Below are positions 45,301-56,000 of a stretch of DNA of 64,000 nt, piece after piece. The stretch comes from Budorcas taxicolor (lineage: Eukaryota > Chordata > Mammalia > Artiodactyla > Bovidae): the NCBI RefSeq assembly GCF_023091745.1, contig NC_068925.1, positions 1,736,001-1,800,000 of the forward strand, read 5' to 3'. A model generated the notes under the pieces. The model saw only the letters and a list, made by a program, of their open reading frames with translations. It had not been told where the DNA came from and ran no database searches. Position numbers and translations under genes: made by a program. Numbering within the stretch: position 1 is the stretch's first letter; each line of letters begins with the position of its first letter.

Positions 45301-48300
45301 CTCTCGGGATTCCTCTCCCGTCCATGCCGGGGCCTCAGTCCTTGTGTGGAGTCGGGGCCGGAACCTGAGGATTCCTCTCCAGTGTTGCCATGGATCTTGG
45401 GGTGCTTCTGAGTCTCCCCAGGGGAGTCAGGCCTCGTCTCGAGTGGGGGCATGCACGTGCGCTTTCCTCCCGAGCTGCAGCAGTAGTGTCACGCTTCCTG
45501 TCACGTGGATCAAGGGATCTGTGGCTTTCCCTCGAGGCTGTCCCTCGAGGCTTTCCCACGAGGCTTTCCCACAGGGCTGTGCCACGTGCCACCTTGGTGT
45601 GAGTCGATCCTCGGCATGAAAGACGAGCCGGTGAAGGGAAAAGAGGTTCCTCTGGAATGGACTGAGACATCTGGGGGACTCTTGGAATGGTGGCACGACC
45701 CTGGAGTTCCTCTCGCCGGTCCTGTTGAGAGGGCCTCCTCTTGAGATGCGACGGGAACGCCGGGAACTGTTTCCCGACGAAGCAGGGAAAGGATCCCTCA
45801 TCTCGAGCTACGAGGCGGAAACGGGGCTCCTCTGGATGTGGGCGGGACCCTCGTGATTCCTCTCGAGTGGAGACGGGTATGTCGGGGAACTTCTTGATTT
45901 GCACCAAGGTTGTGAAGGACCCTTTCGAAGTTCCAGAGGTGAGGTGTGATCAGCCTCGAGACGCCTCAGCGGAAATGGGCCTCATCTCGCCTGGAGGGGA
46001 GAACCTCCTGGATTTTCTCGAGTTGCGGCAGGTCTTCTCGAGTTACGACGGGGACCTCAGGGACCCGCTCTGGTGGCCTCACGAAAGGCCAGTCCCCATG
46101 CGAGTTGCTAGGGGACCTCTCGGGATTCCTCTCCCGTCCATGCCGGGGCCTCAGTCCTTGTGTGGAGTCGGGGCCGGAACCTGAGGATTCCTCTCCAGTG
46201 TTGCCATGGATCTTGGGGTGCTTCTGAGTCTCCCCAGGGGAGTCAGGCCTCGTCTCGAGTGGGGGCATGCACGTGCGCTTTCCTCCCGATCTGCAGCAGT
46301 AGTGTCACGCTTCCTGTCACGTGGATCAAGGGATCTGTGGCTTTCCCTCGAGGCTGTCCCTCGAGGCTTTCCCACGAGGCTTTGCCACAGGACTGTGCCA
46401 CCTGCCACCTTGGTGTGAGTTGATCCTCGGCGTGAAAGACGAGCCGGTGAAGGGAAAAGAGGTTCCTCTGGAATGGACTGAGACATCTGGGGGACTCTTG
46501 GAATGGTGGCACGACCCTGGAGTTCCTCTCGCCGTTCCTGTTGAGAGGGCCTCCTCTTGAGATGCGACGGGAACGCCGGGAACTCTTTCCCGACGAAGCA
46601 GGGAAAGGATCCCTCATCTCGAGCTACGAGGCGGAAACGGGGCTCCTCTGGATGTGGGCGGGACCCACGTGATTCCGCTCGAATGGAGACGGGTATGTCG
46701 GGGAACTTCTTGATTTGCACCAAGGGTGTGAACGACCCTTTCGAAGTTCCAGAGGGGAGGTGTGATCAGCCTCGAGACGCCTCAGCGGAAATGGGCCTCA
46801 TCTCGCCTGGAGGGGAGAACCTCCTGGATTTTCTCGAGTTGCGGCAGGTCTTCTCGAGTTACGACGGGGACCTCAGGGACCCGCTCTTGTGGCCTCAGGA
46901 AAGGCCAGTCCCCATGCGAGTTGCTAGGGGACCTCTCGGGATTCCTCTCCCGTCCATGCCGGGGCCTCAGTCGTTGTGAGGAGTCGGGGCCGGAATCTGA
47001 GGATTCCTCTCCAGTGTTGCCATGGATCTTGGGGTGCTTCTGAGTCTCCCCAGGGGAGTCAGGCCTCCTCTCGAGTGGGGGCATGCACGTGCGCTTTCCT
47101 CCCGAGCTGCAGCAGTAGTGTCACGCTTCCTGTCACGTGGATCAAGGGATCTGTGGCTTTCCCTCGAGGCTGTCCCTCGAGGCTTTCCCACGAGGCTTTC
47201 CCACAGGGCTGTGCCACGTGCCACCTTGGTGTGAGTCGATCCTCGGCGTGAAAGACGAGCCGGTGAAGGGAAAAGAGGTTCCCCTGGAATGGACTGAGAC
47301 ATCTGGGGGACTCTTGGAATGGTGGCACGACCCTGGAGTTCCTCTCGCTGTTCCTGTTGAGAGGGCCTCCTCTTGAGATGCGACGGGAACGCCGGGAACT
47401 CTTTCCCGACGAAGCAGGGAAAGGATCCCTCATCTCGAGCTACGAGGCGGAAACGGGGCTCCTCTGGATGTGGGCGGGACCCACGTGATTCCTCTCGAGT
47501 GGAGACGGCTAGGTCGGGGAACTTCTTGATTTGCACCAAGGGTGTGAAGGACCCTTTCGAAGTGCCAGAGGTGAGGTGTGATCAGCCTCGAGACGCCTCA
47601 GCGGAAATGGGCCTCATCTCGCCTGGAGGGGAGAACCTCCTGGATTTTCTCGAGTTGCGGCAGGTCTTCTCGAGTTACGACGGGGACCACAGGGACCCGC
47701 TCTGGTGGCCTCAGGAAAGGCCAGTCCCCATGCGAGTTGCTAGGGGACCTTTCGGGATTCCTCTCCCGTCCATGCCGGGGCCTCAGTCCTTGTGTGGAGT
47801 CGGGGCCGGAACCTGAGGATTCCTCTCCAGTGTTGCCATGGGTCTTGGGGTGCTTCTGAGTCTCCCCAGGGGAGTCAGGCCTCGTTTCGAGTGGGGGCAT
47901 GCACGTGCGCTTTCCTCCCGAGCTGCAGCAGTAGTGTCACGCTTCCTGTCACGTGGATCAAGGGATCTGTGGCTTTCCCTCGAGGCTGTCCCACAGGGCT
48001 GTGCCACCTGCCACCTTGGTGTGAGTCGATCCTCGGCGTGAAAGACGAGCCGGTGAAGGGAAAAGAGGTTCCTCTGGAATGGACTGAGACATCTGGGGGA
48101 CTCTTGGAATGGTGGCACGACCCTGGAGTTCCTCTCGCCGTTCCTGTTGAGAGGGCCTCCTCTTGAGATGCGACGGGAACGCCGGGAACTCTTTCCCGAC
48201 GAAGCAGGGAAAGGATCCCTCATCTCGAGCTACGAGGCGGAAACGGGGCTCCTCTGGATGTGGGCGGGACTCACGTGATTCCTCTCGAATGGAGACGGGT

Positions 48301-49354
48301 AGGTCGGGGAACTTCTTGATTTGCACCAAGGGTGTGAAGGACCCTTTCGAAGTTCCAGAGGTGAGGTTTGATCAGCCTCGAGACGCCTCAGTGGAAATGG
48401 GCCTCATCTCGCCTGGAGGGGAGAACCTCCTGGATTTTCTCGAGTTGCGGCAGGTCTTCTCGAGTTACGACGGGGACCTCAGGGACCCGCTCTGGTGGCC
48501 TCAGGAAAGGCCAGTCCCCATGCGAGTTGCTAGGGGACCTCTCGGGATTCCTCTCCCGTCCATGCCGGGGCCTCAGTCCTTGTGTGGAGTCGGAGCCGGA
48601 ACCTGAGGATTCCTCTCCAGTGTTGCCATGGATCTTGGGGTGCTTCTGAGTCTCCCCAGGGAAGTCAGGCCTCGTCTCGAGTGGGGGCATGCACGTGCGC
48701 TTTCCTCCCGAGCTGCAGCAGTAGTGTCACGCTTCCTGTCACGTGGATCAAGGGATCTGTGGCTTTCCATCGAGGCTGTCCCTCGAGGCTTTCCCACGAG
48801 GCTTTCCCACAGGGCTGTGCCACGTGCCACCTTGGTGTGAGTCGATCCTCGGCGTGAAAGACGAGCCGGTGAAGGGAAAAGAGGTTCCTCTGGAATGGAC
48901 TGAGACATCTGGGGGACTCTTGGAATGGTGGCACGACCCTGGAGTTCCTCTCGCCGGTCCTGTTGAGAGGGCCTCCTCTTGAGATGCGACGGGAACGCTG
49001 GGAACTCTTTCCCGACGAAGCAGGGAAAGGATCCCTCATCTCGAGCTACGAGGCGGAAACGGGGCTCCTCTGGATGTGGGCGGGACCCTCGTGATTCCTC
49101 TCGAGTGGAGACGGCTAGGTCGGGGAACTTCTTGATTTGCACCAAGGGTGTGAAGGACCCTTTCGAAGTTCCAGAGGTGAGGTGTGATCAGCCTCGAGAC
49201 GCCTCAGCGGAAATGGGCCTCATCTCGCCTGGAGGGGAGAACCTCCTGGATTTTCTCGAGTTGCGGCAGGTCTTCTCGAGTTACGACGGGGACCTCAGGG
49301 ACCCGCTCTGGTGGCCTCAGGAAAGGCCAGTCCCCATGCGAGTTGCTAGGGGAC
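45301..49354. repeat. 5-unit higher-order repeat with a 790 bp member, copy 1 (4054 bp)
   Basis: The segment from the second half of U56 through U61 recurs 4054 bp downstream, that is 4x816+790. Shared markers are GAACTGTTTCCC, CCTCACGAAAGG, TTTGCCACAGGACTG and GAGTTGATCC, then GTGAACGACCC with GAGGGGAGG, GGAATCTGAGG and CTCGCTGTTCC, then the 26 bp deletion with CCATGGGTC and CCTCGTTTCGAG. Differences include GGTTGTGAAGG near 45908 and CCTTTCGGG near 47750. Confidence 0.8.
47373..48162. repeat. 790 bp satellite unit (U59), 26 bp deletion
   Basis: The 13 bp array here holds three copies instead of five: TCCCTCGAGGCTG (47976-47988), TCCCACAGGGCTG (47989-48001) and TGCCACCTGCCAC (48002-48014). 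Copies 2 and 3 are missing cleanly, which accounts for all 26 bp. The unit also reads CCATGGGTC for CCATGGATC and CGTTTCGAG for CGTCTCGAG. Confidence 0.9.
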
Positions 49355-52300
49355 CTCTCGGGATTCCTCTCCCGTCCATGCCGGGGCCTCAGTCCTTGTG
49401 TGGAGTCGGGGCCGGAACCTGAGGATTCCTCTCCAGTGTTGCCATGGATCTTGGGGTGCTTCTGAGTCTCCCCAGGGGAGTCAGGCCTCGTCTCGAGTGG
49501 GGGCATGCACGTGCGCTTTCCTCCCGAGCTGCAGCAGTAGTGTCACGCTTCCTGTCACGTGGATCAAGGGATCTGTGGCTTTCCCTCGAGGCTGTCCCTC
49601 GAGGCTTTCCCACGAGGCTTTCCCACAGGGCTGTGCCACGTGCCACCTTGGTGTGAGACGATCCTCGGCATGAAAGACGAGCCGGTGAAGGGAAAAGAGG
49701 TTCCTCTGGAATGGACTGAGACATCTGGGGGACTCTTGGAATGGTGGCACGACCCTGGAGTTCCTCTCGCCGGTCCTGTTGAGAGGGCCTCCTCTTGAGA
49801 TGCGACGGGAACGCCGGGAACTGTTTCCCGACGAAGCAGGGAAAGGATCCCTCATCTCGAGCTACGAGGCGGAAACGGGGCTCCTCTGGATGTGGGCGGG
49901 ACCCTCGTGATTCCTCTCGAGTGGAGACGGGTATGTCGGGGAACTTCTTGATTTGCACCAAGGGTGTGAAGGACCCTTTCGAAGTTCCAGAGGTGAGGTG
50001 TGATCAGCCTCGAGACGCCTCAGCGGAAATGGGCCTCATCTCGCCTGGAGGGGAGAACCTCCTGGATTTTCTCGAGTTGCGGCAGGTCTTCTCGAGTTAC
50101 GACGGGGACCTCAGGGACCCGCTCTGGTGGCCTCACGAAAGGCCAGTCCCCATGCGAGTTGCTAGGGGACCTCTCGGGATTCCTCTCCCGTCCATGCCGG
50201 GGCCTCAGTCCTTGTGTGGAGTCGGGGCCGGAACCTGAGGATTCCTCTCCAGTGTTGCCATGGATCTTGGGGTGCTTCTGAGTCTCCCCAGGGGAGTCAG
50301 GCCTCGTCTCGAGTGGGGGCATGCACGTGCGCTTTCCTCCCGATCTGCAGCAGTAGTGTCACGCTTCCTGTCACGTGGATCAAGGGATCTGTGGCTTTCC
50401 CTCGAGGCTGTCCCTCGAGGCTTTCCCACGAGGCTTTGCCACAGGACTGTGCCACCTGCCACCTTGGTGTGAGTTGATCCTCGGCGTGAAAGACGAGCCG
50501 GTGAAGGGAAAAGAGGTTCCTCTGGAATGGACTGAGACATCTGGGGGACTCTTGGAATGGTGGCACGACCCTGGAGTTCCTCTCGCCGTTCCTGTTGAGA
50601 GGGCCTCCTCTTGAGATGCGACGGGAACGCCGGGAACTCTTTCCCGACGAAGCAGGGAAAGGATCCCTCATCTCGAGCTACGAGGCGGAAACGGGGCTCC
50701 TCTGGATGTGGGCGGGACCCACGTGATTCCGCTCGAATGGAGACGGGTATGTCGGGGAACTTCTTGATTTGCACCAAGGGTGTGAACGACCCTTTCGAAG
50801 TTCCAGAGGGGAGGTGTGATCAGCCTCGAGACGCCTCAGCGGAAATGGGCCTCATCTCGCCTGGAGGGGAGAACCTCCTGGATTTTCTCGAGTTGCGGCA
50901 GGTCTTCTCGAGTTACGACGGGGACCTCAGGGACCCGCTCTTGTGGCCTCAGGAAAGGCCAGTCCCCATGCGAGTTGCTAGGGGACCTCTCGGGATTCCT
51001 CTCCCGTCCATGCCGGGGCCTCAGTCGTTGTGAGGAGTCGGGGCCGGAATCTGAGGAGTCCTCTCCAGTGTTGCCATGGATCTTGGGGTGCTTCTGAGTC
51101 TCCCCAGGGGAGTCAGGCCTCCTCTCGAGTGGGGGCATGCACGTGCGCTTTCCTCCCGAGCTGCAGCAGTAGTGTCACGCTTCCTGTCACGTGGATCAAG
51201 GGATCTGTGGCTTTCCCTCGAGGCTGTCCCTCGAGGCTTTCCCACGAGGCTTTCCCACAGGGCTGTGCCACGTGCCACCTTGGTGTGAGTCGATCCTCGG
51301 CGTGAAAGACGAGCCGGTGAAGGGAAAAGAGGTTCCCCTGGAATGGACTGAGACATCTGGGGGACTCTTGGAATGGTGGCACGACCCTGGAGTTCCTCTC
51401 GCTGTTCCTGTTGAGAGGGCCTCCTCTTGAGATGCGACGGGAACGCCGGGAACTCTTTCCCGACGAAGCAGGGAAAGGATCCCTCATCTCGAGCTACGAG
51501 GCGGAAACGGGGCTCCTCTGGATGTGGGCGGGACCCACGTGATTCCTCTCGAGTGGAGACGGCTAGGTCGGGGAACTTCTTGATTTGCACCAAGGGTGTG
51601 AAGGACCCTTTCGAAGTGCCAGAGGTGAGGTGTGATCAGCCTCGAGACGCCTCAGCGGAAATGGGCCTCATCTCGCCTGGAGGGGAGAACCTCCTGGATT
51701 TTCTCGAGTTGCGGCAGGTCTTCTCGAGTTACGACGGGGACCACAGGGACCCGCTCTGGTGGCCTCAGGAAAGGCCAGTCCCCATGCGAGTTGCTAGGGG
51801 ACCTCTCGGGATTCCTCTCCCGTCCATGCCGGGGCCTCAGTCCTTGTGTGGAGTCGGGGCCGGAACCTGAGGATTCCTCTCCAGTGTTGCCATGGGTCTT
51901 GGGGTGCTTCTGAGTCTCCCCAGGGGAGTCAGGCCTCGTTTCGAGTGGGGGCATGCACGTGCGCTTTCCTCCCGAGCTGCAGCAGTAGTGTCACGCTTCC
52001 TGTCACGTGGATCAAGGGATCTGTGGCTTTCCCTCGAGGCTGTCCCACAGGGCTGTGCCACCGGCCACCTTGGTGTGAGTCGATCCTCGGCGTGAAAGAC
52101 GAGCCGGTGAAGGGAAAAGAGGTTCCTCTGGAATGGACTGAGACATCTGGGGGACTCTTGGAATGGTGGCACGACCCTGGAGTTCCTCTCGCCGGTCCTG
52201 TTGAGAGGGCCTCCTCTTGAGATGCGACGGGAACGCTGGGAACTCTTTCCCGACGAAGCAGGGAAAGGATCCCTCATCTCGAGCTACGAGGCGGAAACGG

Positions 52301-53058
52301 GGCTCCTCTGGATGTGGGCGGGACCCTCGTGATTCCTCTCGAGTGGAGACGGCTAGGTCGGGGAACTTCTTGATTTGCACCAAGGGTGTGAAGGACCCTT
52401 TCGAAGTTCCAGAGGTGAGGTGTGATCAGCCTCGAGACGCCTCAGCGGAAATGGGCCTCATCTCGCCTGGAGGGGAGAACCTCCTGGATTTTCTCGAGTT
52501 GCGGCAGGTCTTCTCGAGTTACGACGGGGACCTCAGGGACCCGCTCTGGTGGCCTCAGGAAAGGCCAGTCCCCATGCGAGTTGCTAGGGGACCTCTCGGG
52601 ATTCCTCTCCCGTCCATGCCGGGGCCTCAGTCCTTGTGTGGAGTCGGGGCCGGAACCTGAGGATTCCTCTCCAGTGTTGCCATGGATCTTGGGGTGCTTC
52701 TGAGTCTCCCCAGGGGAGTCAGGCCTCGTCTCGAGTGGGGGCATGCACGTGCGCTTTCCTCCCGAGCTGCAGCAGTAGTGTCACGCTTCCTGTCACGTGG
52801 ATCAAGGGATCTGTGGCTTTCCCTCGAGGCTGTCCCTCGAGGCTTTCCCACGAGGCTTTCCCACAGGGCTGTGCCACGTGCCACCTTGGTGTGAGACGAT
52901 CCTCGGCATGAAAGACGAGCCGGTGAAGGGAAAAGAGGTTCCTCTGGAATGGACTGAGACATCTGGGGGACTCTTGGAATGGTGGCACGACCCTGGAGTT
53001 CCTCTCGCCGGTCCTGTTGAGAGGGCCTCCTCTTGAGATGCGACGGGAACGCCGGGAA
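49355..53058. repeat. Contracted 4-unit copy of the preceding HOR
   Basis: This repeats 45301 onward at +4054 until the end of the second 790 bp unit. From there (about 52060-52190) it matches U60/U61 instead, at an offset of 3238 bp: CGCCGGTCC near 52191, GAACGCTGGG near 52231, then GTGAGACGATCC and CGGCATGAA near 52891-52910. The counterpart of most of U60 is therefore missing, so this copy is one unit shorter. Confidence 0.75.
51427..52216. repeat. 790 bp satellite unit (U64), same 26 bp deletion
   Basis: This unit has the identical contraction of the 13 bp array (52030-52068) and the same CCATGGGTC and CGTTTCGAG markers as U59, so it is a copy of that unit and not an independent deletion. 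It differs in the last 13-mer (TGCCACCGGCCAC) and in ending with CGCCGGTCC, because its tail derives from another unit type. Confidence 0.9.
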
Positions 53059-56000
53059 CTCTTTCCCGACGAAGCAGGGAAAGGATCCCTCATCTCGAGC
53101 TACGAGGCGGAAACGGGGCTCCTCTGGATGTGGGCGGGACCCACGTGATTCCTCTCGAGTGGAGACGGCTAGGTCGGGGAACTTCTTGATTTGCACCAAG
53201 GGTGTGAAGGACCCTTTCGAAGTGCCAGAGGTGAGGTGTGATCAGCCTCGAGACGCCTCAGTGGAAATGGGCCTCATCTCGCCTGGAGGGGAGAACCTCC
53301 TGGATTTTCTCGAGTTGTGGCAGGTCTTCTCGAGTTACGACGGGGACCACAGGGACCCGCTCTGTTGGCCTCAGGAAAGGCCAGTCCCCATGCGAGTTGC
53401 TAGGGGACCTCTCGGGATTCCTCTCCCGTCCATGCCGGGGCCTCAGTCCCTGTGTGGAGTCGGGGCCGGAACCTGAGGATTCCTCTCCAGTGTTGCCATG
53501 GATCTTGGGGTGCTTCTGAGTCTCCCCAGGGGAGTCAGGCCTCGTCTCGAGTGGGGGCATGCACGTGCGCTTTCCTCCCGAGCTGCAGCAGTAGTGTCAC
53601 GCTTCCTGTCACGTGGATCAAGGGATCTGTGGCTTTCCCTCGAGGCTGTCCCTCGAGGCTTTCCCACGAGGCTTTCCCACAGGGCTGTGCCACGTGCCAC
53701 CTTGGTGTGAGTCGATCCTCGGCGTGAAAGACGAGCCGGTGAAGGGAAAAGAGGTTCCTCTGGAATGGACTGAGACATCTGGGGGACTCTTGGAATGGTG
53801 GCACGACCCTGGAGTTCCTCTCGCCGTTCCTGTTGAGAGGGCCTCCTCTTGAGATGCGACGGGAACGCCGGGAACTCTTTCCCGACGAAACAGGGAAAGG
53901 ATCCCTCATCTCGAGCTACGAGGCGGAAACGGGGCTCCTCTGGATGTGGGCGGGACCCTCGTGATTCCTCTCGAGTGGAGACGGGTATGTCGGGGAACTT
54001 CTTGATTTGCACCAAGGGTGTGAAGGACCCTTTCGAAGTTCCAGAGGTGAGGTGTGATCAGCCTCGAGACGCCTCAGCGGAAATGGGCCTCATCTCGCCT
54101 GGAGGGGAGAACCTCCTGGATTTTCTCGTGTTGCGGCAGGTCTTCTCGAGTTACGACGGGGACCTCAGGGACCCGCTCTGGTGGCCTCAGGAAAGGCCAG
54201 TCCCCATGCGAGTTGCTAGGGGACCTCTCGGGATTACTCTCCCGTCCATGCCGGGGCCTCAGTCCTTGTGTGGATTCGGGGCCGGAACCTGAGGATTCCT
54301 CTCCAGTGTTGCCATGGATCTTGGGGTGCTTCTGAGTCTCCCCAGGGGAGTCAGGCCTCGTCTCGAGTGGGGGCATGCACGTGCGCTTTCCTCCCGAGCT
54401 GCAGCAGTAGTGTCACGCTTCCTGTCACGTGGATCAAGGGATCTGTGGCTTTCCCTCGAGGCTGTCCCTCGAGGCTTTCCCACGAGGCTTTCCCACAGGG
54501 CTGTGCCACCTGCCACCTTGGTGTGAGTCGATCCTCGGCGTGAAAGACGAGCCGGTGAAGGGAAAAGAGGTTCCTCTGGAATGGACTGAGACATCTGGGG
54601 GACTCTTGGAATGGTGGCACGACCCTGGAGTTCCTCTCGCCGGTCCTGTTGAGAGGGCCTCCTCTTGAGATGCGACGGGAACGCCGGGAACTCTTTCCCG
54701 ACGAAGCAGGGAAAGGATCCCTCATCTCGAGCTACGAGGCGGAAACGGGGCTCCTCTGGATGTGGGCGGGACCCTCGTGATTCCTCTCGAGTGGAGACGG
54801 CTAGGTCGGGGAACTTCTTGATTTGCACCAAGGGTGTGAAGGACCCTTTCGAAGTGCCAGAGGTGAGGTGTGATCAGCCTCGAGACGCCTCAGCGGAAAT
54901 GGGCCTCATCTCGCCTGGAGGGGAGAACCTCCTGGATTTTCTCGAGTTGCGGCAGGTCTTCTCGAGTTACGACGGGGACCTCAGGGACCCGCTCTGGTGG
55001 CCTCAGGAAAGGCCAGTCCCCATGTGAGTTGCTAGGGGACCTCTCGGGATTCCTCTCCCGTCCATGCCGGGGCCTCAGTCCTTGTGTGGAGTCGGGGCCG
55101 GAACCTGAGGATTCCTCTCCAGTGTTGCCATGGATCTTGGGATGCTTCTGAGTCTCACCAGGGGAGTCAGGCCTCGTCTCGAGTGGGGGCATGCACGTGC
55201 GCTTTCCTCCCGAGCTGCAGCAGTAGTGTCACGCTTCCTGTCACGTGGATCAAGGGATCTGTGGCTTTCCCTCGAGGCTGTCCCTAGAGGCTTTCCCACG
55301 AGGCTTTCCCACAGGGCTGTGCCACGTGCCACCTTGGTGTGAGTCGATCCTCGGCGTGAAAGACGAGCCGGTGAAGGGAAAAGAGGTTCCTCTGGAATGG
55401 ACTGAGACATCTGGGGGACTCTTGGAATGGTGGCACGACCCTGGAGTTCCTCTCGCCGTTCCTGTTGAGGGGGCCTCCTCTTGAGATGCGACGGGAACGC
55501 CGGGAACTCTTTCCCGACGAAGCAGGGAAAGGATCCCTCATCTCGAGCTACGAGGCGGAAACGGGGCTCCTCTGGATGTGGGCGGGACCCTCGTGATTCC
55601 TCTCGAGTGGAGACGGGTATGTCGGGGAACTTCTTGATTTGTACCAAGGGTGTGAAGGACCCTTTCGAAGTTCCAGAGGTGAGGTGTGATCAGCCTCGAG
55701 ACGCCTCAGCGGAAATGGGCCTCATCTCGCCTGGAGGGGAGAACCTCCTGGATTTTCTCGAGTTGCGGCAGGTCTTCTCGAGTTACGACGGGGACCTCAG
55801 GGACCCGCTCTGGTGGCCTCAGGAAAGGCCAGTCCCCATGCGAGTTGCTAGGGGACCTCTCGGGATTCCTCTCCCGTCCATGCCGGGGCCTCAGTCCTTG
55901 TGTGGAGTCGGGGACGGAACCTGAGGATTCCTCTCCAGTGTTGCCATGGATCTTGGGATGCTTCTGAGTCTCCCCAGGGGAGTCAGGCCTCGTCTCGTGT

